From CAVWDI01 sp963753725 (GTDB lineage: Bacteria > Chloroflexota > Anaerolineae > Anaerolineales > UBA4823): 64,000 nt of DNA. The DNA lies in assembly GCA_963753725.1 (NCBI GenBank), contig CAVWDI010000002.1:1-64000 (forward strand), read 5' to 3'. Below the pieces are notes generated by a model. The model saw only the letters and a program-made list of their open reading frames with translations, was not told the DNA's origin and did no database searches. The position numbers and the translations under genes were made by a program. Position 1 is the first letter of the stretch. Every line of letters starts with the position of its first letter. This document shows positions 27,695 to 37,439 of this stretch, in pieces.

Positions 27695-27977
27695 ATGTCC
27701 TCAGAATATCGAAAACTATACCGGTCTCGAAATGACCGCATGATCAGCGGTGTATGCGGCGGTTTGGGCGAATTTTTCGGAATTGACCCCACACTTATTC
27801 AGAATCATATTTGTCCTGCTGGCTATATTCGGCGGATCAGGAATTGTTATTTACCTGGTCATGCTGCTGGTTGTCCCCGAGCAGCCGCTTGCTGAAGTCT
27901 CGCAGGCTCCCAAGGCAGAAGTGGTCGAATCGGAACAACCTGCTGAAGATGAAGGTGAATTTGAAGCGAGCGAATAA
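27695..27977 (+). pseudogene. PspC-domain small membrane protein, frameshifted
   Basis: ATG 27695 has AAGGAG eight bases upstream. The N-terminal half (KLYRSRNDRMISGVCGGLGEFFGIDPTL) is a diagnostic PspC domain. The frame shifts near 27799-27801: removal of one base gives DPTLIRIIFVLLAIFGGSGIVIYLVMLLVVPEQP, the membrane helix, followed by an acidic tail to 27977. PspC proteins sense or stabilise membrane stress; this one lacks a neighbouring pspA. Followed by a terminator at 28067-28094. Confidence 0.85.
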
Positions 27978-28066
27978 TTTATTAAATCGATGAGGTTAGA
28001 TATTCAAAAACCCAGCTCACAGCTTAATTGCGAAAATTTTAATCACATCACACCCCTATTAGTAAG

Positions 28067-28094
28067 CCCCGCCTGATTGAAAAGGCGGGGTTTT
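28067..28094 (+). terminator. Intrinsic terminator after PspC
   Basis: A perfect CCCCGCCT / AGGCGGGG stem (28067-28074 and 28083-28090) with an eight-base loop and TTTT following on the plus strand, between convergent genes. Confidence 0.85.
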
Positions 28095-28144
28095 AATTTA
28101 AATCCGTTTCAATAACTCTTTCCGTTTGCTTTCGCGGTGGAATG

Positions 28145-29287
28145 TTAACTGACTTCTCCCCCGACGATATGCGTTTCCGTGCGGTGAATCGGCTTGTAAC
28201 CTATTGCGGCGAGTTCGGGTGCCGGCACGGATGCCTCATCCGGCTTGTCCGACAGACTGAATAATAATGCGCCCGCCTGAGACCATTTTAGCGCCTCAGC
28301 CTGCACCTCGCGAGTTACCAGGATTTCGCTCGACAACATCTCCTCCACAGACAGATCGTCGCTGAGCAGTCCCATTTTCCCGACAGTCTCCAAATATTCA
28401 TTGCGCCTGAAATCTTTGAACGGCGTCGGGTCTCCGGATATTACATTCGCATACACTTCATCATGGATGGCTGCCAATCCGGACGGTAGTATTGCCCGTT
28501 GATTATTTACTTCGTTGATAAACTGGGAAAAAGTCTTTAATTCCCCGGAGCGAATTCGTGCTGCCAGGTACTCCAACTTTATTAAACCGCTGCCTAAAAT
28601 CAGGCACAGGTACGCCAGGTAATCCTGGTTATCGGTGGTAAAAGTATGGAATTCAACCCCATTCAGCAGCGCATACGATTCCTTGAAGGATTCTGGGTGG
28701 AAATCCCCACCGAGCAATCCGGAAACAGTGGTCTCAACTGCTTGCACCCGCACCTGGTCGATCACGTGTGAGTTGCGGCCGCGGGCGCCGATTGCGGTTT
28801 TGTCGATGTCGATTACTACTGCGGTCCCCTCATCGAACGGAAATCCATTTGCCTGACAGTAGGCGCTGAATGCCTCTAAAGCAGACCAGCGGTTCGAAAG
28901 GTAAAGCGTTTGACCGCTCTCAGTGGGGACAATTTCCACCTCACTGGCCGAATCATTTTCTGACCCAATAAATGCTTTTCCGGACCATCCACCTGCTGAG
29001 CATATGTTTTCGAAAGCTGTCCCATCCATCAAACGAGTGTCCCCGACAAATGCCAGCCGTTTGATTACCCCGTTATTGATTTCAAGTTCACGCGCTTTGC
29101 GTAACAACAAGGCGATCACCTGAGCGTATTCAAGCTCGGTTTTACGCGGAATTATCCCGTCAGGCAGGTTCAACGCCGCACGCAGATCATCCAGCCCCGG
29201 TAGCTGCTCATCACAAGGTTGGAGATTCCTGTAAACCACCCTGTCCCCGATAAATTCACTCAATGCTGAACGACCGAATAGTTTCAT
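28145..29287 (-). CDS. HAD-like protein of a corrinoid-methyltransferase cluster, unknown function
   Basis: 380 aa from ATG 29287, five bases after the preceding stop; an upstream start at 29350 would overlap the methyltransferase gene. A DxDxT motif in VVIDIDKTAIGARG (near residue 168) matches HAD motif I, and DGTAFENICSAGGWSGKAF lies earlier. I recognise no named family. Its partners are a corrinoid protein and a pterin-binding methyltransferase in one minus-strand unit, so I infer a role in reactivating or regulating that system or in using its product; this is inference. Confidence 0.65.
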   Translation of the reverse strand: MKLFGRSALSEFIGDRVVYRNLQPCDEQLPGLDDLRAALNLPDGIIPRKTELEYAQVIALLLRKARELEINNGVIKRLAFVGDTRLMDGTAFENICSAGGWSGKAFIGSENDSASEVEIVPTESGQTLYLSNRWSALEAFSAYCQANGFPFDEGTAVVIDIDKTAIGARGRNSHVIDQVRVQAVETTVSGLLGGDFHPESFKESYALLNGVEFHTFTTDNQDYLAYLCLILGSGLIKLEYLAARIRSGELKTFSQFINEVNNQRAILPSGLAAIHDEVYANVISGDPTPFKDFRRNEYLETVGKMGLLSDDLSVEEMLSSEILVTREVQAEALKWSQAGALLFSLSDKPDEASVPAPELAAIGYKPIHRTETHIVGGEVS

Positions 29288-29291
29288 AATA

Positions 29292-30146
29292 TTATGAGGC
29301 TTTGGTTCTTTTCCGGTAAGCCTGGATAAAGCGCATGGCGTACTCATCACGTCCCATTAACAAGTCGCAAGCTAACAAGGTTTGAGCAATTTCTGGGATG
29401 GTTGGGTCGGTTATGGCAGCCGTAAGACCGCGTGCGATTGCTAGAGCGAGGTAGGCGGTATTAATATTCTTACGATCCGGCAGCCCGAAGGACACATTGC
29501 TGGCGCCTAAACTCATGTTCACCCCCAACTGCTCCTGGATGAGCTGAATGGAATCAAGGGTGACTTTTCCAGCATTATGATCCGCGCCGATGGTTAATGC
29601 CAATGGGTCGATAATAATATCTTGCGGGGGCACTTCAAAATCAGCGGCCCGGTTCACCAGCTTTTGGGCCGCTTCAAGCCGCGCTGAAGGTGTCGCCGGA
29701 ATGCCGGATTCGTCAGTTATTACGCCGATCACGGCCGCGTTATATTTCTGGGCAAGCGGAAAGACACGCGCCATCATGTGTTCCTCAGCTGTGGTCGAAT
29801 TGATCAAAGCTTTACCCGGGTAAACCTCCAATGCGGAGCGCAGCGCATCCGGATCGGCTGTATCGATGCACAAAGGTACCTCAACAACTTGCAGGACAGC
29901 TTCGACAGCATTGCGCAGAAGAGCTGGTTCGTCGCCGCCCGGAATCCCAGCATTAACATCAAGAATTTGGGCGCCGGCTTCAACCTGGTTCCTGGCATCT
30001 TCCTGGACGAGAGAGAAATCCCCGCTTTGGATCGATGCGGCCAGCTTTTTACGCCGGGTAGGGTTTATACGCTCACCGATGATTACGAATGGATGCTCGG
30101 GTCCAACGAGGACTTTATTATCTTTATAAGTGATTTGAGTTTCCAT
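29292..30146 (-). CDS. Methyltetrahydrofolate:corrinoid methyltransferase (DHPS-like, AcsE/MtgA type)
   Basis: 284 aa TIM-barrel protein of the pterin-binding superfamily. Motifs: FVIIGERINPTRRKKL, AGAQILDVNAGIPGGDE, VPLCIDTADPDALRSAL, INSTTAEEHM and NMSLGASNVSFGLPDR. The last two match methyl-H4folate:corrinoid methyltransferases rather than folate-synthesis DHPS, which would end in a TRPG motif. It moves a methyl group between tetrahydrofolate and the corrinoid protein encoded just upstream (15-base gap). No MttB-like substrate methyltransferase is in the window, so the methyl donor is unknown. Confidence 0.88.
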   Translation of the reverse strand: METQITYKDNKVLVGPEHPFVIIGERINPTRRKKLAASIQSGDFSLVQEDARNQVEAGAQILDVNAGIPGGDEPALLRNAVEAVLQVVEVPLCIDTADPDALRSALEVYPGKALINSTTAEEHMMARVFPLAQKYNAAVIGVITDESGIPATPSARLEAAQKLVNRAADFEVPPQDIIIDPLALTIGADHNAGKVTLDSIQLIQEQLGVNMSLGASNVSFGLPDRKNINTAYLALAIARGLTAAITDPTIPEIAQTLLACDLLMGRDEYAMRFIQAYRKRTKAS

Positions 30147-30160
30147 TTTATACCGGTTTC

Positions 30161-30787
30161 CTATCCAATCAATTGGCTGACAACCCTGGCCGCGCTGGAT
30201 GCGTCCTGGGCAAACCCATCCGCCCCGATCTGCTGGGCGTAATCCTCAGTAACCGGCGCGCCGCCAATGATGACTTTCACATCCTGACGAATATTCTCCT
30301 CTTCCAATACTCTAATCGTTTTCTCCATGCTGATCATGGTGGTGGTCAACAGGGCCGACATCCCAATCACCTGTGCTCCGTCCCTGGCAGCCTGCACAAA
30401 CATTTCCGGCTGCACATCGACGCCCAGATCGTCCACCTCAAACCCGGCACCTTCGAGCATCATCGCTACCAGGTTCTTGCCGATATCGTGCAGGTCTCCC
30501 TGGACAGTCCCAATAGCTACTTTGCCGGCCGATTCGACCCCGCTGGCAACCAGGTGCGGTTGGAGGATTGCCAAACCGGCTTTCATAGCGCGTGCGGAAA
30601 TCAACATCTCGGGCACAAAGTACTCCCCCTCCTCAAAACGCCGCCCGACTTCGCTCATGGCCGGGATCAAGCCTTCTTTCAAAATAACGTCCGGGTCTGT
30701 GCCTTGGTCCAGCGCCTGTTGGACGCCAATTTCAACCTCTTTATTTTTTCCATCAATCACATCCTGGTATATCTGCTCAATTTCCAT
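30161..30787 (-). CDS. Corrinoid (B12-binding) methyl-carrier protein, MtbC/MtgC family
   Basis: 208 aa, with AAGGAG six bases before ATG 30787. An N-terminal helical cap (about 1-88) precedes the Rossmann-like cobalamin domain. The lower axial ligand is His100 in VQGDLHDIGKNLVAMML, and GAGFEVDDLG and VIIGGAPVTEDYAQQIGADG are the usual later motifs. It shuttles a methyl group on cobalt and is first gene of a three-gene minus-strand unit. The promoter should lie in the 255-base gap shared with the divergent aminotransferase gene. Confidence 0.92.
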   Translation of the reverse strand: MEIEQIYQDVIDGKNKEVEIGVQQALDQGTDPDVILKEGLIPAMSEVGRRFEEGEYFVPEMLISARAMKAGLAILQPHLVASGVESAGKVAIGTVQGDLHDIGKNLVAMMLEGAGFEVDDLGVDVQPEMFVQAARDGAQVIGMSALLTTTMISMEKTIRVLEEENIRQDVKVIIGGAPVTEDYAQQIGADGFAQDASSAARVVSQLIG

Positions 30788-31042
30788 TGTGTGCTCCTTG
30801 GTTGATTTCTATGCGACTTAAATCAGGATAATTTAATAATTTCTTTTCCTATAATTTTTGCTGGTGGAAACAATTTCAAATAATTATACTCATCGGGGAA
30901 AAGTATTTCGAACCATAAATACAATTAAAAAGATTGTACTTTTCTCCACCAAATACCAATCGCAAATGATATCATACTCCACTCAGGTTGTATAATAATG
31001 GGTCAGAAATTTAGGGGACATCCCCTCGAAAGGAAGTTATCC

Positions 31043-32209
31043 ATGGAATTTGCAGATCGTGTTTCGGAATTAGAACCTGAAGGCGCTTACTATATGCTCG
31101 CGCGCGCTCAGGAGTTAGAGGCTGGGGGCAGAGATATCATCCATTTGGAAATCGGGCAGCCGGACACCCCCACTTATGGGAACATCTCGCAAGCCGGCAT
31201 TCAGGCCATCCAGGATGGATTCACGCGCTACACACCTTCCGCAGGCATTAAAGACCTGCGCGGCGCCATCGCCAGGTATTCGAGCCAACGTTTGGATATG
31301 GATATACAACCTGCCAACGTGGTGGTCGGACCGGGGGCAAAACCGACGTTATTCTTCCCCACCCTGGCCCTTGTGCAGCCCGGTGATGAGGTTATTTACC
31401 CAAACCCCGGATTTCCTACCTACGAAGCCATGATCAGGGTTGCAGGCGGTATTCCGGTTCCGGTGCCCCTCAGCGAAGAAGATGATTTTTCTTTTGATCT
31501 GGCTGCCTTTGACCGTCTTGTTAGCGAGCGCACCCGGCTGGTCGTGCTAAATTCGCCCAGCAATCCCACCGGAGGCGTGATGCCTTTTTCGGCGCTCGCA
31601 CACATCGCCAATGCGTCTCGTGAACGTGATTTTTGGGTGCTCTCAGATGAAGTTTACTCGCGGATGGTATTCGATGAACCAGCTGTGAGCATCTATACTT
31701 TGCCTGGAATGAGTGAGCGCACCGTTATTTGCGATGGATTCTCGAAGACCTATTCAATGACAGGTTGGAGGTTGGGTTACGGCATCATGCCAGAATCTCT
31801 GGCTGATCGGGTTGATCTATTATTGAACCATTCGGTGGGCTGCACCGCCAGCTTCACCCAGGCGGCTGGAGTGGAAGCGCTTCAAGGTCCCCAGGATCAG
31901 GTGGCTGCCATCATGGGAGAATACAAGCGCCGGCGCGATTACCTTATCAACGCACTCAACCAGATACCAGGTTTGCACTGTCAAACACCGCAGGGCGCCT
32001 TTTACGCTTTCCCCAATATCAAATCCTTCGAGAAACCCGCCGATTGGCTTGCGGAGTACATCCTTGACGAAGCCGGAGTCGCGCTGCTCCCGGGAACATC
32101 TTTCGGAGAATATGGTGAGGGCTACCTGCGTTTATGCTTCGCTAACTCAATGGAGAACCTGGAAAAAGCCCTCCAACGAGTCTCTTCGGCCCTGGAAAAA
32201 CTAAACTGA
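31043..32209 (+). CDS. Class I/II PLP-dependent aminotransferase
   Basis: 388 aa from ATG 31043 with AAAGGAAG upstream; the earlier ATG at 30998 is less likely. The PLP Lys is in DGFSKTYSMTGWRLGY, with NSPSNPTGGV (Asn and the NPTG turn) and LRLCFANS (carboxylate Arg). It belongs to the aspartate-type subgroup I-gamma; substrate may be aspartate, alanine or a branched or aromatic amino acid. It is transcribed away from the corrinoid unit and ends exactly against the convergent dcd gene. Confidence 0.88.
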   Translation: MEFADRVSELEPEGAYYMLARAQELEAGGRDIIHLEIGQPDTPTYGNISQAGIQAIQDGFTRYTPSAGIKDLRGAIARYSSQRLDMDIQPANVVVGPGAKPTLFFPTLALVQPGDEVIYPNPGFPTYEAMIRVAGGIPVPVPLSEEDDFSFDLAAFDRLVSERTRLVVLNSPSNPTGGVMPFSALAHIANASRERDFWVLSDEVYSRMVFDEPAVSIYTLPGMSERTVICDGFSKTYSMTGWRLGYGIMPESLADRVDLLLNHSVGCTASFTQAAGVEALQGPQDQVAAIMGEYKRRRDYLINALNQIPGLHCQTPQGAFYAFPNIKSFEKPADWLAEYILDEAGVALLPGTSFGEYGEGYLRLCFANSMENLEKALQRVSSALEKLN

Positions 32210-32764
32210 CTACAGTTTAGGTAGAACGATTTCTTCCTGTTTCTGGTACTTGCCCTTCTTATCCGCGTAAGAGACCTCGCATTCTTCGTCTGCCTCGAAG
32301 AAGAGCACCTGGGCGATGCCCTCGTTGGCATAAATTTTAGCCGGCAGCGGTGTGGTGTTGGAGATCTCCAGCGTCACATATCCTTCCCATTCCGGTTCGA
32401 ATGGGGTTACATTGACAATAATTCCGCAGCGGGCATAGGTGGATTTACCAACGCAGACAGTCAGCACCTTGCGCGGGATGCGGAAATATTCGATCGTGCG
32501 TGCTAGAGCAAACGAGTTTGGCGGGATAACGCACACCTGCCCTTTGAAGTCCACCATGGACTCGTTGGAAAAATCCTTGGGATCAACGACTGCCGAATAT
32601 ACATTGGTAAAGATTTTAAACTCGTCCGCAACACGGATATCATACCCGTAAGACGAAACGCCGTAAGATATTACACCTTCCCGGACCTGGTTTTCAGCGA
32701 ACGGCTCAATCATACCCTCCGTGCGCACGTGTTCGCGTATCCAATGATCAGGTTTTAAGCCCAT
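32210..32764 (-). CDS. dcd: dCTP deaminase
   Basis: 184 aa from ATG 32764, with AAAGGAG six bases upstream; ATG 32800 is too far upstream. Motifs of the Dcd/DUT trimer: SSYGYDIRVADEFKIF, PPNSFALARTIEYFRIP, GKSTYARCGIIVNVTPFEPEWEGYVTLEISNTTPLPAKIYANEGIAQVLF. It deaminates dCTP to dUTP as a source for dTMP (or does both steps if bifunctional; the sequence does not say which). Confidence 0.92.
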   Translation of the reverse strand: MGLKPDHWIREHVRTEGMIEPFAENQVREGVISYGVSSYGYDIRVADEFKIFTNVYSAVVDPKDFSNESMVDFKGQVCVIPPNSFALARTIEYFRIPRKVLTVCVGKSTYARCGIIVNVTPFEPEWEGYVTLEISNTTPLPAKIYANEGIAQVLFFEADEECEVSYADKKGKYQKQEEIVLPKL

Positions 32765-32908
32765 AAGCACTCCTTTTAGCGATGATACCCAAGTATACAA
32801 GAAATTTGGTGATCGGGCGCGGATCCTTCAGGAATTCGTAGTTATTTAAAAAATGCCTAAACCTCTTGATTGGTTGTTTTCTGAGTTATCGATCTCCTTA
32901 TGCCTCTT

Positions 32909-34522
32909 TCACCAACCACTAGCGCTGAATACTGCGTTCAGAAGTTCTTTTCGCTCTGCATTATTCATCGCTCTTGGCCGGGCATAATCCACAAAAACGG
33001 TTGTCAGCAGCTGGGTACTGATAAAACGTCCATCATAGAAGATATGGCGGTCAATAAACGCGCTCCGGGCGGCTGGACTGACGTCGTACTGGTCGAAGAA
33101 AAGGTTTCCTAATCCATAATGCACGAAGGCCCCATTAACAAATTCCATCCCCTGTGGTTGGTGAGCTTGACTCCCTGAAACAATCACTGCGCCAGCCCTG
33201 GCGATCTTTCCAAAATCCTTTATTTGATCCGACTGCGCTTCGTAGGTGTAATACTCATTATGCTGGAAGGTCACAACCGGCAAGAATCCGTCTGTCTTCA
33301 AATTCCGGATTTCTTCCTGCATCCATCCGCCCTCACAATCCGCAGCGCCTGGTCCGGACTCACTTGCTGATGTATGCGCTCCCTGCTTTGCATTGCATCC
33401 GATAAATGCGATCTTGTTTCCATTATGCTCAATTTTCACCACACTACGGCTGTCTTCAATATTTTCGCCACCCCCAAAGTACGGCCATGCACGCTCCCGA
33501 TACATATCCAGACTGTACAGCATGGCAGCCTCACCCCAATCGCCGATATGGTCGCCTGTCAGCTCCACTACATCCGTTCCAATGTCCTCCAACAATTTTA
33601 TATAGTCCGGACTGCTGCAAAACCGGGTGCCCTGCTGCACTGGATTTGGATAAGGACAGTCTTCAGCGAAGGATACCTCGTTGCTGATATGAGTGATATG
33701 CGCCTCGCGAAGCCAGCCGCCCACATCCTTTGCGGGATACAGGATGCCTTTCCGTTCCATCGTGAAGGCAGTTGCGCGCACCATGGCGGTCACTCCCGTC
33801 ATCGCTAATACCGTCATCCTGTCATCATCGCGGTTGCTCTTTGGAACCAGGCTCTCGCCGTAAACCGAGCTTATCGCCTCCGCTGCGGTTTCTTCACCGG
33901 TCAATGAGATGTGAATCGTTAAGGGGTATATCCCGGAGTCAAAATTTATTTCAATTGGATTTTGTCCATCCAGGCTCAAGACTTTCCAGCGCGGTTCGAG
34001 CTTTTCAAATGGAACCAGCACCCAGGAAGGTTGGTTGTCCCAGGTATAATCCAGCAGTTCCGCCTCCGCCAGTATCTTTACCGCGCCTGGTCCTGGTTCC
34101 CCCCACCGCTGGCTGAAAACGAGTTTTGTACTTTCATCGAGCAGCAGCGGCATCCCATCTCGGCCGTTCGTCCACGCCTGCTTCAGTTCATCAAACGAAA
34201 TTTCATCCTGGGTGGTCCCAAACGGAACAACAATGGCATAGATCCATTCACTGAGCGCCCGCTGCTCGCTGACCTGCAGCCAAAAATCTGCCTGCCCTTC
34301 TGTTTTGGCAGGCGCAAATCCAGGCGGGAAATTCAGGCTTTTAACCAGTTTTTCTGGCCAGAGAGTTGGATCGATCCATAACTTTACTTCATACCCTGCT
34401 GGAGTTGATATTTCCGTGGAATTGTATATCACCTGGTCACTTCCCCCGCTGCATGCGCTGATCAGCGCGGCAATAAATAGAAAAAACCAGCAGGTACGTA
34501 TGTAAGATAGCTTTTTACCCAT
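32909..34522 (-). CDS. CapA-like (poly-gamma-glutamate/capsule synthesis) lipoprotein
   Basis: 537 aa lipoprotein: lipobox LISAC at Cys24. Residues 40-250 form a periplasmic-binding-like or unknown domain. Residues about 250-537 are a CapA/PGA_cap metallophosphatase-like domain: MTVLAMTGVTAMVRAT replaces the usual GD(I/V)ML start, then ELTGDHIGDWG (usual TxxANNHxxD changed), FIGCNAKQG, and the histidine motif SGSQAHQPQGMEFVNGAFVHYGLGNLFFDQ. CapA is linked to wall-anchored polyglutamate in other bacteria, but no capBC is present, so the role here is unknown. It may share an operon with the M23 gene. Confidence 0.82.
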   Translation of the reverse strand: MGKKLSYIRTCWFFLFIAALISACSGGSDQVIYNSTEISTPAGYEVKLWIDPTLWPEKLVKSLNFPPGFAPAKTEGQADFWLQVSEQRALSEWIYAIVVPFGTTQDEISFDELKQAWTNGRDGMPLLLDESTKLVFSQRWGEPGPGAVKILAEAELLDYTWDNQPSWVLVPFEKLEPRWKVLSLDGQNPIEINFDSGIYPLTIHISLTGEETAAEAISSVYGESLVPKSNRDDDRMTVLAMTGVTAMVRATAFTMERKGILYPAKDVGGWLREAHITHISNEVSFAEDCPYPNPVQQGTRFCSSPDYIKLLEDIGTDVVELTGDHIGDWGEAAMLYSLDMYRERAWPYFGGGENIEDSRSVVKIEHNGNKIAFIGCNAKQGAHTSASESGPGAADCEGGWMQEEIRNLKTDGFLPVVTFQHNEYYTYEAQSDQIKDFGKIARAGAVIVSGSQAHQPQGMEFVNGAFVHYGLGNLFFDQYDVSPAARSAFIDRHIFYDGRFISTQLLTTVFVDYARPRAMNNAERKELLNAVFSASGW

Positions 34523-34557
34523 ATCGCTTACTGGAAATTGGTCCCCAAATATACCTT

Positions 34558-35688
34558 TTAACCCTCGATCTTGAATGTTAATAACGTCAACTCACCCGGA
34601 AGAACTTCGATCAGGAATTCCTGCCGTCCGAATAACGGGAATGAAATGCGGTATTTTCCGGGTGGTATGTCCCCGATTGCAAAACTCTCATGGAAAGGCG
34701 GCTGATCGATTAAATCCTGCTCTTCATAACTCAGTAGGTAAAATTCAGATTCAGTTCCACCATCGGATCCCTGCGGGAGGTATTCGAGAACGATATTTGA
34801 GACAGGCACGTTGTCACCATACGGATCGATCACCCGCCCGGCGAATCCGCCATTCAAAGAACCGTCTTCTCCCTGATGCGACGCTAACCACATTTCTGGA
34901 TTACGTGAATGGGCGTATTTATTTTGACCTTCACGGACCTCAAAGTGTAAATGGCTGCCGATTGAAACACCTGTCACGCCGATCTTGCCAATCTCTTGAC
35001 CTGTTTGAACCTGTTGGCCTTCTTCGACCAGAATCTCTGAGAGGTGCCCGTATAGTGTATAAACAACAGGCGCATAATCAGGGATCAAATTTCTGATTTC
35101 CTGAGGTACCTGGTGTTCCACTACCACCAGATTGCCGTAAAAATTGGAATAAGGTCCGTAGTATTCGAGCGGCCATGCGCCCGGCTCGGATATGGGTTCA
35201 ATATCCGTCCCCGCAACAACCACGGTCCCGTTCCCGGCAGCCAGCACAGGCGTGCCAAAGCCATTCAAAAATTCAACCCCGTGGTGCGGGTCCCTTTTAC
35301 CGGCCTGTGTGGAGCCAAAGCGGTAGGTTACATCCACCGCGGTGTTTCCCGTCTCTGGGATTGGCCGCTCCAGGAAGAACTGCCCAGGATAAACGCATTG
35401 GTCAGGTGGGCATGGGGTCGCAGTTGGTGATGAGGTTGGGCTGGGCTCAGTTACCGGGGTATTCGTGGGAAGCTTAGTTGCAGAAGGGGTTGGTATCGTG
35501 GGTGTTATTGGAAGCGGTGTTGAGGTCGGTTCAATAGCGGGTGTGGATACTGCACTCTCAATAATCGTTGCCGCAATTGAGGTTGAATTCGCGACTGTCT
35601 CGCTCGTCTGTGTATCCCCTGAGCAAGCTGTACAAAGGCATCCCGATAAGACTCCTAACAAAAGGATCCCCCTGATGAAAGGTTTCAT
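34558..35688 (-). CDS. M23-family peptidase lipoprotein with C-terminal beta-sandwich
   Basis: 376 aa; lipobox LCTAC at Cys22, then a Thr/Pro-rich linker of about 60 residues. The M23 (LytM) domain follows: DPHHGVEFLNGFGTPVLAAGNGTVVVAG, VYTLYGHLSEI and the HxH motif GSHLHFEV. The normal Asp of HxGxD is Glu here (HHGVEF). The last 100 residues resemble a carboxypeptidase-regulatory-like domain (GRVIDPYGDNVPVSNIVLEYL). Likely a peptidoglycan or other endopeptidase at the outer face. Its ATG overlaps the ftcD stop. Confidence 0.85.
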   Translation of the reverse strand: MKPFIRGILLLGVLSGCLCTACSGDTQTSETVANSTSIAATIIESAVSTPAIEPTSTPLPITPTIPTPSATKLPTNTPVTEPSPTSSPTATPCPPDQCVYPGQFFLERPIPETGNTAVDVTYRFGSTQAGKRDPHHGVEFLNGFGTPVLAAGNGTVVVAGTDIEPISEPGAWPLEYYGPYSNFYGNLVVVEHQVPQEIRNLIPDYAPVVYTLYGHLSEILVEEGQQVQTGQEIGKIGVTGVSIGSHLHFEVREGQNKYAHSRNPEMWLASHQGEDGSLNGGFAGRVIDPYGDNVPVSNIVLEYLPQGSDGGTESEFYLLSYEEQDLIDQPPFHESFAIGDIPPGKYRISFPLFGRQEFLIEVLPGELTLLTFKIEG

Positions 35689-37242
35689 GCTAGGGGTAGA
35701 CCTCCCCGGTCCTCAAGCGTGCACCTTATTTGTGTTTCAAATTCAGCCGCACGTGTTTCCAGATCGGTCAGTTCAAACACAAGCGCCCGAGCCACCTCAC
35801 GCGCTTCCAGGTCTTTCGCGTTGATACGTACGTTGTACCCCGCGCCGGTCAGTGCAGCGTGCGCTAGGGCTGCGCCGCTGGCGCCGTCACTGATGGCGTT
35901 CAAATTTCCCTCGGCGACTGCTGATTTTGCCAGCTCGATCACCTCAACCGCTTTGCGAGCTACATCCAGCGGCACCTGTGCCGCCTCCAGGGTCGCCTCC
36001 TGGATAACTTTGGCGCGCAGGGTGCGCTGCTCAGCGCTCTCTTTAGGCATTCTGTAGGCGGCCATCACCTGATTAAAAGCCTGCGCATCGCGCTCGACAT
36101 CATTAGCTAAACTGAGGCGCAGCCGCTCCGCATTTTCAAGTATCGATATCATTTCCGGTTCGACGGCTGCATATTTCTTTTTTCCGAAGGTTAAATCTGG
36201 CCACCATCGCCACCAGGGCTGCGCCGGCCGCCCCACTGTAGGCTGAGGCGGACCCGCCGCCCGGGGTTGGCTTACCGCTTGCCAGCGCTTCCAGAAAACT
36301 CTCTTTTACCTCTTGAGACTCTGGTACTTCCCCGGATTCTTTTTGTTTTGTTTCCGCTAAGCGGTATTCCAATACCTGCTCTCGATCGAATCCGTCTAAC
36401 TGCAGGTACCACTGGGCAGCATCGACCAGCGCCTGCTGCGGGATAAGGCCCACCAGCTCGCTTGAGTGTACATCCACACCGTAGCGCGAAGCTTCACGCC
36501 GGATCATTTCAACCACCATCGCAAGCGGTGTGCCGTGGAAATTGGTCAAGTTCATGGATACCTGGGCGCGTCCCTCCACCAGCATGCCCAGCGCTTTGAC
36601 GTAGCGTAATCCCCCAGAAGAATGCCGTACCGCCTTTGCGACCTTTTTGGCGATCAAGATATCATCCGTGGTCAGGTAGACGTTATACGCGATCAGGAAT
36701 GGCCGCGCTCCGATCACCGTCGCGCCGGCTGTACCCAGCTTTGTTGGGCCGTAATCAGGCTCCCGATCAGGATTTGCACCGATTTCCGCTTTTAAGTAAT
36801 TCGTATTCCCTTTCCGTATTCTCTCAAGGTTCTTTCTTTCTGGGCGTGCTGCCGCTTCCTCGTACAGGTAAACTGGAATTCCCAATTCTTCACCCACCCG
36901 TTGTCCCAGTTTCTGCGCGATCATCACACATTCCTCCATGCTCACTCCAGAGATTGGCACAAAAGGCACCACATCCGCAGCGCCGATGCGCGGATGCTCA
37001 CCTTGATGCTCATCCAGGTTGATCAACTCCGCAGCCTTCTTTATACTGAGAAATGCCGCTTCTTCAATCTGTTCTGGTGGACCAACGAATGTCAACACAG
37101 TGCGGTTGTGATCGTCATCTGAGTGCTGGTCAAGCAGGATAACACCCGGCACAGATTTGATGGCAGATTTGATTTCCTCCATCACATGCGGGCGGCGCGC
37201 TTCTGAATAATTGGCTACACATTCAACCAGTTTGTTGCTCAT
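35685..37242 (-). pseudogene. ftcD: Glutamate formimidoyltransferase / formimidoyl-THF cyclodeaminase, frameshifted
   Basis: A bifunctional enzyme of histidine degradation. The N-terminal formiminotransferase begins KLVECVANYSEARRPHVMEEI from ATG 37242 and contains DEHQGEHPRIGAADVVPFVPISG. The cyclodeaminase starts at SGKPTPGGGSASAYSGAAGAALVAMVAR, then the frame slips at the T-run (plus-strand A-run 36193-36195). Removing one base gives VARLTFGKKKYAAVEPEMISI, which continues to the TGA at 35685-35687 that overlaps the M23 start. Total about 519 codons, the family length. Probably an indel error. Confidence 0.9.
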
Positions 37243-37392
37243 GAAACCCTCACTGGAACGCGAATTAATTGCTATCCTAGTAATTAAAATCCGAGAACCA
37301 ATAAACCGCGCCTATTATACTCTCGCATACCTCGAAACCTCCTAAGCTTTACATCAATAGGAAATTGTTTCCGGGCGATATATAACAGCAAC

Positions 37393-37413
37393 CCCCTACC
37401 TTGCCGGTAGGGG
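37393..37413. repeat. Palindrome CCCCTACC-TTGCC-GGTAGGGG
   Basis: Eight-base perfect stem with a five-base loop. Its exact reverse complement (loop GGCAA) occurs at 40403-40423, so the two copies bracket CLCA-like copy A. It could be a transcription terminator or a mobile palindrome. Confidence 0.75.
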
Positions 37414-37439
37414 ATTATTTCTCTTGCCAATTCTTATTA

